Positions 26,859 through 35,384 of a stretch of DNA of 64,000 bases are shown here, piece by piece. Source of the stretch: Streptomyces caelestis (GTDB taxonomy: Bacteria > Actinomycetota > Actinomycetes > Streptomycetales > Streptomycetaceae); contig NZ_JACHNE010000001.1 in assembly GCF_014205255.1 (NCBI RefSeq), positions 7,936,001 through 8,000,000 of the forward strand, in the 5' to 3' direction. Position 1 is the first letter of the stretch. Each line of letters opens with the position of its first letter. Below the pieces are notes generated by a model. The model was not told where the DNA came from. It was given only the letters and a program-made list of their open reading frames with translations, and did no database searches. The translations under genes and the position numbers were made by a program.

Positions 26859-27788
26859 TCAGTCGTGGCTTTTGACGATCTCGACCGACAGCCGGCCCAG
26901 GCCGGTGATCTCGCCTTCCATGAGGTCTCCGGGCTTCATCCACTCGCCGGTGGCGAGACCGACTCCGGCGGGGGTGCCGGTGGAGACGATGTCTCCTGGC
27001 TCCAGGGTCAGATGCTCGGTGATGCCGACGAGCTGCTCGGGGATGGACCAGATCATGTCCTTGGTGCTCGCGTCCTGCTTCAGTTCGCCGTTCAGCCAGA
27101 ACCGGAGCCGGAGGTCGTCGTGTTGGACGAACCGCGCCGGCACGATTCCCGGGCCGAGCGGGCAACTGTCGTCGAACGCCTTACCCCCGAAGAGATCGAA
27201 CTTCGCCACGTGCTTGGGGTGGCGCTGCCAGTCGCGCGCCGAGAGGTCGATCGCCACGGCGTACCCTGCCACGCACTCCATGGCGTTCTCTGGCGTCAGG
27301 TGGCGTGCCTTCTTGCCGATGACGAGCGCCAGTTCGATCTCGTAGTCCAACTTCTCGGACTGTTCCGGGTAGCGCACTGTCCTGCCCGGGCCCACCAGGG
27401 TGGTGGTGGGCGGTTTGAGGAAGAAGAGAGGCACCTTCGTCTCCTTCTCCCAGTCGGAGTGTCCGGCGTCGCCCCGCATGTGCTCGTAGTAGTTGGCGCC
27501 CGTCAGAACCACCTTCCGGGGATACTGAAGCGGGGTGAGGACGTCTTCGAGCGTGGCGGGCGCCGGCAGCGGCCGCGTGGTGTCCACGCCAGCGGCGAGG
27601 CGGCCGGCGGCGTCGACCAGCAGTGGTTCGGTCCGCTCCCAGTGATCGAAGACGTTCATCAGGCCGCGCGAGGGGTCCGGCTGCAGGACTTCCGGAACGA
27701 CGTCGGCCAGCGCCCAGGAGCGGCCGTTGATGGAGAGGGCCGGCGTAGGGCTCCCCGCGACGCGCAGGGTTGCCAGTGAGAAGGCCAT
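26859..27788 (-). CDS. Fumarylacetoacetate hydrolase-family protein
   Basis: 309 residues. The family hydrolyses or isomerises acylpyruvate-type ring-cleavage products. Key parts: an N-terminal domain, then the FAH core with GANYYEHMRGD, EIELALVIGKKARH (metal-binding Glu pair), YAVAIDLSARDWQ, KAFDDSCPLGP and DIVSTGTPAGVG. The ATG at 27788 is preferred to the upstream frame start because GGGAG sits 10 bases before it. It leads the leftward half of the island (FAH, small protein, fno, fbiC, cofC). A late step of aromatic or enol-acid breakdown is inferred from family and neighbours. Confidence 0.85.
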   Translation of the reverse strand: MAFSLATLRVAGSPTPALSINGRSWALADVVPEVLQPDPSRGLMNVFDHWERTEPLLVDAAGRLAAGVDTTRPLPAPATLEDVLTPLQYPRKVVLTGANYYEHMRGDAGHSDWEKETKVPLFFLKPPTTTLVGPGRTVRYPEQSEKLDYEIELALVIGKKARHLTPENAMECVAGYAVAIDLSARDWQRHPKHVAKFDLFGGKAFDDSCPLGPGIVPARFVQHDDLRLRFWLNGELKQDASTKDMIWSIPEQLVGITEHLTLEPGDIVSTGTPAGVGLATGEWMKPGDLMEGEITGLGRLSVEIVKSHD

Positions 27789-27962
27789 GGCGATGATCTC
27801 CCGGATTCTGGAACAGTGATGGTTGGAGGAGTGGGAACGCAGGAAGGGTGGGTCTTGGTCTGCGGGGCGGGTCACCACCGCCTTGCAAGCTCCTGCATGA
27901 GCGTCACGGAAACAGCTCGCACGCCACGGCGGACGAGCGACCGGTGACCGGCTTCGGAGGGT

Positions 27963-28868
27963 TCATGCAGCGGCCTTCCCGTCGGCGGCCGCCGACAGCA
28001 GACGGATGAGTCGGCGCACGGCCGGCGAGGTGTCCTGCCGCCGATGGACCCCGACCAGGCGCGTGATCAGCCGCGCGTCGGCGAGAGGCCGGTAGACGAC
28101 GCCGGGCAGGTGCACGCAGCGCAGGGAGGCCGGTGGCAGCGCCACACCGAGGCCACCAGAGACCAGGGTCAACGCCGCGATGAAGTCCTTCACCGGCGGA
28201 GCGAGCCGAGGAGAGAAACCGCCGAGCTCCGCCAGCCGGCGGATGTGGTCGCGGAAATCGTGCTGCTCGTCGAAGTGCGGGACCACAAAGGTCTCCGCTC
28301 CGAGCTCGGACGCCGGCACGGCCTGGAGACGGGCGAGCCGATGCCCTTCCGGGAGCGCGAGGACCACCTCCTCCGCCAGGAGGCAGATCGCCGTCAGGTC
28401 CGGCGGGTACGTGGGTCGCCAGCGCAGGAAACCCACATCAATGGTTCCCGATGCCAGCGCTTCCAGCTGCGCTGGTGTCTCCAGCTCCCGCACGCCTACG
28501 GTCAGGTCCTTGCCGTCGTCGGCGCAGGCGGAGAGCACCTGGGTCAGAACGCCGGAGAAGGCCGCGGAGGCAACGTAGGCGATCTCTGCCCGCCCCACCT
28601 CTCCGCGCCCGGCTCTGCGGCCCACGGCCTGCGCTCGCGCGACCTGCGCCAGCGTGAGTCCCGCCTCCACGAGGAAGAGCTCTCCCGCGCCGGTCAGTCT
28701 CGGGCGGGAGCGTCGGCCGCGATCGACCAGGCGCACCCCTAGGTGCGATTCGAGCGCCCTGATCTGGGCGCTCAGGGCGGACGGGGCCAGATGGAGCCGT
28801 TCCGCTGCCCGCCCGAAGTGCAGATCCTCCGCGACCGCCACGAACGAGGTCAACCAGCGTAGTTCCAC
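27963..28868 (-). CDS. LysR-family transcriptional regulator
   Basis: 301 residues, normal LysR length. The winged HTH is at 1-60 (LHFGRAAERLHLAPSALSAQ), and an effector-binding domain fills the rest (DVGFLRWRP, LALPEGHRLA). The GTG at 28868 follows GGGAGAGGA. It is divergent from the VOC gene across about 250 bases holding a strong promoter, the classic LysR arrangement, so it probably responds to a pathway metabolite. Confidence 0.9.
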   Translation of the reverse strand: MELRWLTSFVAVAEDLHFGRAAERLHLAPSALSAQIRALESHLGVRLVDRGRRSRPRLTGAGELFLVEAGLTLAQVARAQAVGRRAGRGEVGRAEIAYVASAAFSGVLTQVLSACADDGKDLTVGVRELETPAQLEALASGTIDVGFLRWRPTYPPDLTAICLLAEEVVLALPEGHRLARLQAVPASELGAETFVVPHFDEQHDFRDHIRRLAELGGFSPRLAPPVKDFIAALTLVSGGLGVALPPASLRCVHLPGVVYRPLADARLITRLVGVHRRQDTSPAVRRLIRLLSAAADGKAAA

Positions 28869-28976
28869 TGTCGGGTCCTCTCCCTCGCGATGTACGAGCT
28901 CGGACAGCGCACCGATCGTCCGCCGCCGACCCAGCATGCATGAAATCGAGTAGAAGGGAAAGATTCGATTCTTCTG

Positions 28977-29004
28977 TTGACAAACGATACCGCCCGCGTA
29001 ATCT
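28977..29004 (+). promoter_or_regulatory. Promoter of the VOC-CE4-GntR-SDR operon with a shared operator
   Basis: -35 TTGACA (28977-28982), a 16-base spacer and -10 TAATCT (28999-29004). The sequence GTTGACAAACGAT over the -35 recurs exactly at 31968-31980 before the cupin operon, so one regulator probably controls both. Confidence 0.65.
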
Positions 29005-29124
29005 CGAGGTGAACGCAGAGGCGAAGGAACCTGCTCGCAGTGGCGTTGACCTGGGCGTGAAGACATCGGTCCACCCGGGCGGCCGCGGAAGGCGTCGACG
29101 CCTCCAGAACCAGGAGACCCGAGT

Positions 29125-29703
29125 ATGAACGGCTCACTGACCTCCCCCCGCCCCGCCGGAGCGACTGGCATCGACCGCCTGCACCACGCGGCTACACCCG
29201 TGGCTGATCAGGAAGTGAACCGTCACTTCATCGAGGATCTGATCGGTCTGCCTCTCACCGCCACGTGGTGCGAGGAATCGGTGACCACCCCGGGCATGAC
29301 GTTCTGCCACACCTTCTACGAACTCGACGACGGAAGCGCGCTGGCCTTCTTCCAGATGTCCGAGCCGCACGACCAGGAGTTCCTGCTGGGCGTCACCAAT
29401 CGCTACAACCACATCGCCCTGAATGCGGACGTGGAGACGCAGGAGGCCATTCACCAGCGTCTGCTGGCCGAGGACTACCCGCATCTCATCCAGGACCACG
29501 GCTATGTGCTGTCGCTCTACGTGACCGCGCCTGACGGCCTGGAGCTCGAGATCGCCGTCGACCCCCCGAACGTCGCGGAAATCAAGGAGAAGCGGACGGC
29601 GGACGCGCACGGCGAGTTGGCCCGCTGGCTGTCGGGCGACCACCGGACGAACAACGACTGGCGCCCGGAGACGCACTCCGTCACGCACTACCCGGCACGT
29701 TAG
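29125..29703 (+). CDS. VOC-family (glyoxalase/extradiol dioxygenase-like) protein
   Basis: 192 residues; GGAG precedes the ATG. Vicinal-oxygen-chelate signatures: RLHHAATPV (first metal His), YNHIALNAD (second His) and LELEIAVDP (Glu). The family includes ring-cleaving dioxygenases and lyases; the length fits a single two-module unit, shorter than classical extradiol enzymes. It is first in a rightward operon of the F420 island. Ring cleavage is plausible but not shown. Confidence 0.8.
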   Translation: MNGSLTSPRPAGATGIDRLHHAATPVADQEVNRHFIEDLIGLPLTATWCEESVTTPGMTFCHTFYELDDGSALAFFQMSEPHDQEFLLGVTNRYNHIALNADVETQEAIHQRLLAEDYPHLIQDHGYVLSLYVTAPDGLELEIAVDPPNVAEIKEKRTADAHGELARWLSGDHRTNNDWRPETHSVTHYPAR

Positions 29704-29715
29704 GCGGCGGGGCAC

Positions 29716-30390
29716 ATGGCGAAGCTGACCCTGACATTCGACAACGGGCCCACGCCCGGCATCACGGAGCAGGTGCTCGACACACTCGCGGACCGCGGGC
29801 TCAAGGCGACGTTCTTCGTGATCGGCGAGAAGCTCGCTTCCGCCGCCGGCCGTGAACTGGCCGAGCGGACTCGCGCTGAGGGGCACTGGCTGGGCAATCA
29901 CACCATGACCCACGGCGAACCCCTCGGGCTCCTTGAGGACCCCCGTCGGGAAGCGGCGGAGATCACCGATGCGCAGGCCGCACTCGGGGAACTCAGCGCA
30001 CCGGCACGGTACTTCCGGCCGACGGGACACGGTTCGGTCGGCCCTCACCTGCTGAGCCGGACGGCCGCCGACGTGCTGACGTCGGGTGGTTACACGATGG
30101 TGCTGTGGAGCCTGTTCGTGCGGGACTCGAAGATGCCTGAGGGATGGGCGGACCGCGCACTGCAGCGCCTGCCCGAGAGCGAGTGGCACGTCCTGGTGGT
30201 CCATGACCTGCCGACCGGTGCCATGGACCAACTGCCGGGCTTCCTCGACGCCGTCGATAGCATGGGGATCGAGATCGTCCAGGAGTTTCCCGAGGCTTGC
30301 ACGCCCATTCGCGGCGGCCAACCCTCTGCGGAGTTGGACGATCTCTATGTCACCCGACGAGAAATTTCGAGCGTCTCAGGAGATCACTAG
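29716..30390 (+). CDS. CE4 (NodB-type) deacetylase/hydrolase family protein
   Basis: 224 residues. Motif 1 is TFDNGPTPG, with Asn in place of the usual second, metal-binding Asp of TFDDGP; motif 2 GNHTMTH keeps the HxxxH pair; motif 3 is YFRPTGHGS. There is no signal peptide, so it acts inside the cell, unlike wall deacetylases. CE4 also includes cyclic-imide and allantoin-type amidohydrolases, and in this catabolic operon an amide- or ring-opening role is more likely than sugar deacetylation. The stop overlaps the GntR start. Confidence 0.75.
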   Translation: MAKLTLTFDNGPTPGITEQVLDTLADRGLKATFFVIGEKLASAAGRELAERTRAEGHWLGNHTMTHGEPLGLLEDPRREAAEITDAQAALGELSAPARYFRPTGHGSVGPHLLSRTAADVLTSGGYTMVLWSLFVRDSKMPEGWADRALQRLPESEWHVLVVHDLPTGAMDQLPGFLDAVDSMGIEIVQEFPEACTPIRGGQPSAELDDLYVTRREISSVSGDH

Positions 30391-31070
30391 TGGCCCGTAC
30401 CGATGGTGCAGAGACCCGCCACCACACGCTGTATCTGGAGATCAGGCGCAATCTGCTCCGCGGGTCCTTTCCTGTCGGCCACCGGTTCAAGCTGAGTAAA
30501 TTGAGCACCGAACTGGGGGTGAGTGTGACGGTCGCGCGAGAGGCGCTCACCCGCCTCTCGGAACAGGGACTGGTGGTTCTGGAGCCCAACAAGGGATTCT
30601 CCGTCCCGAATTTCACCGATGCCGAGATCAACGACGTCGCCTTCGTGCGCACGGAAGTCGAATCGATCGCGGTGCGCAGGTCGATCGAAAGGGGCGGGAT
30701 CGAGTGGGAGTCGGGGGTGGTAGCGGCTCATCATCAGCTGTCGGCGACGCCGAACGCCGCTCTCGACGAGGACCCGGAGGCGAACGCATTGTGGACGAGC
30801 GCGCACCGGGCCTTCCACGAGGCCTGCGCCGCGGCGTGCGACTCTCCCAGGCTGCTGGCCTTTCGTACGCAGCTCTACGACCAGTCCGAGATCATCCGGC
30901 AGATGGCCAAACTGCAGCGGGGCAAACGACGAGACGTCGCCGGCGAGCATGCGGCGATCGCCGAGGCGGTAGTGGCCCGAGACGCCGACAAGGCCGTCCT
31001 GTTGCTGCACACACATATCGAAAGGACCCGCCGGTCGTGCCTCGAATCATGGGCTGCCGCGCAGACCTGA
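30390..31070 (+). CDS. GntR-family (FadR/FCD-type) regulator
   Basis: 226 residues. An N-terminal winged HTH (FKLSKLSTELGVSVTVAREA) is followed by an all-helical ligand domain with AHRAFHEAC and GEHAAIAEAV, typical of the FCD subfamily. The GTG start overlaps the previous TAG, with AGGAG upstream. It is the best candidate for the palindrome ATCGTT-GACA-AACGAT present in both island promoters, probably as a substrate-relieved repressor. Confidence 0.88.
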   Translation: MARTDGAETRHHTLYLEIRRNLLRGSFPVGHRFKLSKLSTELGVSVTVAREALTRLSEQGLVVLEPNKGFSVPNFTDAEINDVAFVRTEVESIAVRRSIERGGIEWESGVVAAHHQLSATPNAALDEDPEANALWTSAHRAFHEACAAACDSPRLLAFRTQLYDQSEIIRQMAKLQRGKRRDVAGEHAAIAEAVVARDADKAVLLLHTHIERTRRSCLESWAAAQT

Positions 31071-31094
31071 GGCAGCACCGGCCAAGGAGCACAC

Positions 31095-31880
31095 ATGGAT
31101 CTTGAACTCGCCGGCCGCTGGGCGATCACCGGTGCATCGTCCAGCGGCCTGGGTCTCGCCTGCGCGAAGGCCCTGCACGCCGAGGGCGTGCACGTGGTGA
31201 TCAACGGGCGCGGCCGGGAAACGCTCGAACGCGCCGTCGGGGAACTACGCTCCGTCGGCGACGGCAGGGGTGAAATCCGGGTGGTACAAGGCGACATCGC
31301 CCTCGCGGAGACCCGTGAACGGCTGCTGGAAGCCTGTCCCACGCCCGACATCCTGGTCACGAACAACGGTGGTCCGCCACCGGGGCCGTTCCAGAAGTCG
31401 GGCCGTGCGGAATGGGAACGCGGCCTGAACGCGAACCTGCTGGCCCACGTCGAGCTGATCAATCTGGTCGTCGACGGCATGTGTAATCGCCGCTTCGGCA
31501 GAATCGTCAACATCACATCGGCGATGGTCACGACTCCCCGGCCGACGATGGCCGTTTCTTCTGCGGCCCGCGCCGCCCTGACCGCGGCCGTAAAGGGGCT
31601 GTCGCTCGACGTGGCGCGGTTCAACGTCACCATCAACAACCTGCTGCCGGAACGCTTCGACACGGAACGTCAACGGTACATGGCCGAAGTCGCCACGGTG
31701 CGCGACGGCATCACCTACGACGAGGCACGTGCGCGTCAGGTCCGGTCCATCGCCGCCGGGCGGCTGGGTGACCCGCGCGAGTTCGGCGCCATGTGCGCGT
31801 TCCTCTGCAGCCCTTTGGCCGGTTTCATGTCCGGCCAGAACATTCATCTCGACGGCGGCAGTTACCCGGCGCTTGTTTGA
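31095..31880 (+). CDS. SDR-family oxidoreductase lacking the usual catalytic Tyr
   Basis: 261 residues, with the TGASSSGLG cofactor loop and NNGGPPPG in place of NNAG. Where most SDRs have Tyr-x-x-x-Lys the sequence reads MAVSSAARAALTAAVKG, so the catalytic Tyr is missing. A branch of SDRs is known with this change, and its chemistry is uncertain. The C-terminus keeps the family's LDGGSYP. It ends the first rightward operon. Confidence 0.82.
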   Translation: MDLELAGRWAITGASSSGLGLACAKALHAEGVHVVINGRGRETLERAVGELRSVGDGRGEIRVVQGDIALAETRERLLEACPTPDILVTNNGGPPPGPFQKSGRAEWERGLNANLLAHVELINLVVDGMCNRRFGRIVNITSAMVTTPRPTMAVSSAARAALTAAVKGLSLDVARFNVTINNLLPERFDTERQRYMAEVATVRDGITYDEARARQVRSIAAGRLGDPREFGAMCAFLCSPLAGFMSGQNIHLDGGSYPALV

Positions 31881-32181
31881 AAAGCCCATCGAGGCAACGC
31901 AGGAGACGTTGTTCCTGCCTGCCCGTCCCGATGAAACCGGGTCAGTAGAAAAAAGAATTTCACCATCGTTGACAAACGATTAACCCGGTATGCATCATCA
32001 CTCACATCGCCTGCACAGTCGCCTTCTCGCGGGTGCATCTCATCTCACCATCTCAGGGTGACGCCACCCCCTTCGATTCCTGGCAGCCAGCCCTTACCGC
32101 AGGTTCGGCACCAGGGACAGCGGAATACGATCCGCACCCCTTACGTCCACGGCGATCCGTACCCACCAATGGAGGTAGGTC
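31881..32181 (+). promoter_or_regulatory. Intergenic control region of the cupin-LLM operon, with operator
   Basis: 301 bases between SDR and cupin. A 16-bp palindrome ATCGTT-GACA-AACGAT lies at 31965-31980 and contains a -35 TTGACA (31969-31974). The -10 is weak (TGCATC, 16 bases further). The rest of the leader, to the ribosome site GGAGG before 32182, shows nothing else. Confidence 0.55.
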
Positions 32182-32739
32182 ATGAAGATCCGCCGAGTCC
32201 TCGTAGCCAATTCCGAGGGCCTCAGCCGCGTCATCGATGACGGCGAACCACCCAGAGCGACGGTCGCCGTCGAGACTCCGGGCTTCGAACAGACCCTGGT
32301 CTGGTACACGCCGGCCGTCCCCACAACCGCTCATTCGGGCAGCGACCCGACGGTCACCACGCGAACCCTTCTGCCGGAACCGGGCGGTACCAGCTTCATC
32401 GTCCTCACCATCCCGCCCGACGCGGTCTACGCCGACCCCGGCTTCGATCCGAAAGCGGCCGCCGCTGAAGCCGCGCGCAACAGCCCTGGCATAGCGGAGC
32501 TGTTCGAGCCGGACAACCCGGGCATGCACACCACGCCCACCGTCGACTACGACGTCGTACTCGACGGTGAGCTCTGGCTGGCCCTGGACGAGGGGGAGGT
32601 GCGTCTGTCCGCCGGAGACGTCGTCGTCCAGCACGGCACACGGCACGCCTGGCGCAACAAGAGTGACAAGCCCGCGACGCTGATGGCCGTGCTCATCGGC
32701 GCGAAGGACGCGACCGGCTCGGCGACGGAGGGCGAGTAG
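32182..32739 (+). CDS. Cupin-domain protein
   Basis: 185 residues with one cupin barrel in the C-terminal half: GMHTTPTVDYDVVLDGE and LSAGDVVVQHGTRHAW. The first motif has only part of the usual His cluster (HTT...D), while the second keeps its His residues. Such cupins occur in catabolic clusters as dioxygenases or isomerases. Two bases separate its stop from the LLM gene, so they are co-translated. Confidence 0.8.
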   Translation: MKIRRVLVANSEGLSRVIDDGEPPRATVAVETPGFEQTLVWYTPAVPTTAHSGSDPTVTTRTLLPEPGGTSFIVLTIPPDAVYADPGFDPKAAAAEAARNSPGIAELFEPDNPGMHTTPTVDYDVVLDGELWLALDEGEVRLSAGDVVVQHGTRHAWRNKSDKPATLMAVLIGAKDATGSATEGE

Positions 32740-32741
32740 TC

Positions 32742-33719
32742 ATGGCCATGGAACTCGCATGCACCCTCTCCACCAGCATCGCCACCCCTGAGCACATCCG
32801 TATCGCCGAGGAACTCGGCTACGTCAGCGCGTGGTGCCACTACTCACCGGCGATCTACGCCGACCCGTGGATGATGCTCGCCCTGGCGAGTGAGCGCACC
32901 AGCCGGATCGGGCTGGGTGTCGCGGTGGTCGTACCCCGCTTCCGCCACGTGGCCGATATCGCGAGCAGTGCGGCGACGCTCACGCAGCTCGCCCCTGGCC
33001 GGGTGACCGTCGCGGTGGGCGCCGGATTCAGCAGTGCCGCCCTGCTGGGTGGGCGCGGCGCGACGTGGGCGAGCGTGGAGGCGTACGTCACCAACCTGCG
33101 AGCCCTGCTCGCCGGTGAGCAGATCGAGCTGGACGGGCGCAAGATGTCACTGCTCCACTCCAAGGAGTCCGGCATCTCGCTGCCCGTCGACATCCCGATC
33201 TGGGTGGCCGCGCACGGACCGAAGGGGTTCGGAGTCGCATCGAGAGTCGCCGACGGAGTGATCACGAACCCCACCCACGGGAACGAAAAAGTCCCGTTCC
33301 AGGGCACCTGCGGCCTCAGTTACTACGGAACGGTTCTCGAGCCCGGCGAGACGTACGACGATCCGGCGGTGCTCGAGCGCGTGGGACCGACGGCCGCCCT
33401 GGCGCTGCACATGGGACCGTACGGCCCTCTCGCCGGATCCGCCGAGGAGACGGGGTTCACCGCGAGGATCAACGCCCTCCCCGAAGAGGAGCGGCTGGTC
33501 GCGACGCATCGAGGTCATCTGATCTCGCTCACAGAGCTCGACCGGCAGTTCCTCACCGGCAACGTCGTACGGGACGGCACGCTCAGCGGCCAGCCCGCCG
33601 AGGTCCGGGCCGGTCTGGACGCTCTTGAGGAGGCGGGTGCAAGCCGCTTCTGCTACACACCGGGCGGGCCCGACATCCCGCGTGAACTGGAGGCGTTCGC
33701 CAAGGCGTTCGGCCTCTAA
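32742..33719 (+). CDS. LLM-class F420-dependent oxidoreductase
   Basis: 325 residues of the luciferase-like TIM-barrel superfamily: RIGLGVAVVVPRFRHV, GRVTVAVGAGFS, VDIPIWVAAHGPKG and a C-terminal helical end. The luciferase-like fold uses FMN or F420; fno, fbiC and cofC in the same island argue strongly for F420. It would use F420H2 from the fno product, or reduce F420 while oxidising an alcohol or ring. The substrate is not known. Confidence 0.85.
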   Translation: MAMELACTLSTSIATPEHIRIAEELGYVSAWCHYSPAIYADPWMMLALASERTSRIGLGVAVVVPRFRHVADIASSAATLTQLAPGRVTVAVGAGFSSAALLGGRGATWASVEAYVTNLRALLAGEQIELDGRKMSLLHSKESGISLPVDIPIWVAAHGPKGFGVASRVADGVITNPTHGNEKVPFQGTCGLSYYGTVLEPGETYDDPAVLERVGPTAALALHMGPYGPLAGSAEETGFTARINALPEEERLVATHRGHLISLTELDRQFLTGNVVRDGTLSGQPAEVRAGLDALEEAGASRFCYTPGGPDIPRELEAFAKAFGL

Positions 33720-33879
33720 ACGAACCCCTTCTCGTCCTCCCTTGGCCGGTTTCCCCCCTTCACTCCAGTGATACACCGACCGATCACCCTCCGGGGTGCG
33801 GTCTTCGAGCCGCGTCGGATCGGACGTACCGGGACGGTCAAGGGCGGCGAGACGACGAGCGCAAACAGGAAAGGCAGAC

Positions 33880-35376
33880 ATGTCCACACATTCGGTGACG
33901 CCGGTCCGCGAACTTCCCTTCATCGGCGGCGCACCGCGAGAGCCGCACTCCTCGGCCACCTTCGAGGCTGTCAATCCGGCCAACGGCGAAATACTCGCGC
34001 ACGTGGCCGACTGTGACGCGGTGGATGTCGACCGCGCCGTCAGCGTGGCCGGTGCGGCGCAGCGGGAGTGGATGAGCTGGGACGCGGGCCGACGGATCGC
34101 GGTACTGCTGCGCTGGGCCGACGCGGTCGAGCAGCAGCGGGCCGAACTCGGCGAGACCGACACACGGAACATGGGCCGGGTGCTGCGCGAAGCGCTCGGG
34201 GACGGTGCGGCGAGCGCCCGGATGATCCGCTACTGGGCGGGCCAGGTGGACCGTATGACGGGTCACCAGGTACCGGCGAATTCCGGTCACCTGTCCTACA
34301 CCACCCGTGAGCCGCTCGGCGTGATCGGCGTGATCATGCCGTGGAACGGCCCGGTCGGAAGTTTCTGCAGCCGCGTCGCGCCCGCGATAGCCTGCGGGAA
34401 CGCCGCCGTCGTCAAGCCCAGTGAGATGTCCCCGCTCTCCGCCCTCCGGCTCGCTGCCCTGCTGTCCGAGGCGGGGGCACCCGAAGGCCTCGTCAATGTG
34501 GTCACCGGGGGCGGTGTCACCGGAGCGGCGGTGGCCGAGCACCCGGGCATCGGCGGCGTCACCTTCACGGGAAGCGTGCCCACAGGACGTCGTATCGCCC
34601 ACGCGGCTGCCGAGACCTTCAAGAAAACCGTCCTCGAACTCGGCGGCAAGTCACCCAACATAGTCTTCGAGGACGCCGACCTCGACGCTGCGGGCCGCGG
34701 CGCCCTGTGGGGCGTGTTCAACAACGCCGGCCAGGTGTGTGTCGCGGGTACCCGTCTTCTGGTCCAGCGCTCCATCGCGCCCGAGTTCATCGAGCAGCTG
34801 CGCCGGCGGGCCGCGAGGATCCGGGTCGGCGATCCGATGGACCCGAAGACCCATATGGGCCCCCTCGCCTCGCAGCAGCAGTTCGAGCGCGTCAGCAACT
34901 ACCTCCGGATCGCCCGCGACGAAGGCGCACGGGTGCTGTCCGGTGGGGGAACGCCCAAGGACACCCACCCCGAGGGGCTGTTCGTCGAGCCCACCGTGCT
35001 CACCGAGGTCTCGCAGTCGATGCGGGTGGCACGCGAAGAGATCTTCGGCCCGATCCTCTCGGTGCTCGTCTTCGACGACGAGGACGAAGCCGTGGCCCTG
35101 GCGAACGACGTCGAATACGGCCTGAGCGCGAACATCTGGACCCGTGACCTGGGACGCATGCACCGCATGGCCGGCCTTGTCCAGGCCGGCACCATCTGGG
35201 GCAACACCATGCGCCTGCACCACCCCGGTCTCTGGTTCGGCGGGATCAAGGCGAGCGGACAGGGAAGCGCCTACGCCGAAGGTGCCATCGAAGGGTCCAC
35301 CCGCGTGCGGCGCGTGACCATCCGCTTCGACGAGGCCGCGCCCACCCCCGCGTGGGGCGACCTGGACGGCGACTGA
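33880..35376 (+). CDS. Aldehyde dehydrogenase family protein
   Basis: 498 residues, normal length. It oxidises an aldehyde to the acid with NAD(P)+. Landmarks: MPWNGP, KPSEMSPLSAL, FTGSVPTGRR (cofactor loop), ELGGKSPN (general-base Glu) and NNAGQVCVAGTR with the nucleophilic Cys. The ATG at 33880 follows AGGAAAGG. It fits a pathway making an aldehyde after ring cleavage or C-C cleavage. Confidence 0.9.
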   Translation: MSTHSVTPVRELPFIGGAPREPHSSATFEAVNPANGEILAHVADCDAVDVDRAVSVAGAAQREWMSWDAGRRIAVLLRWADAVEQQRAELGETDTRNMGRVLREALGDGAASARMIRYWAGQVDRMTGHQVPANSGHLSYTTREPLGVIGVIMPWNGPVGSFCSRVAPAIACGNAAVVKPSEMSPLSALRLAALLSEAGAPEGLVNVVTGGGVTGAAVAEHPGIGGVTFTGSVPTGRRIAHAAAETFKKTVLELGGKSPNIVFEDADLDAAGRGALWGVFNNAGQVCVAGTRLLVQRSIAPEFIEQLRRRAARIRVGDPMDPKTHMGPLASQQQFERVSNYLRIARDEGARVLSGGGTPKDTHPEGLFVEPTVLTEVSQSMRVAREEIFGPILSVLVFDDEDEAVALANDVEYGLSANIWTRDLGRMHRMAGLVQAGTIWGNTMRLHHPGLWFGGIKASGQGSAYAEGAIEGSTRVRRVTIRFDEAAPTPAWGDLDGD

Positions 35377-35384
35377 GGAGACCC

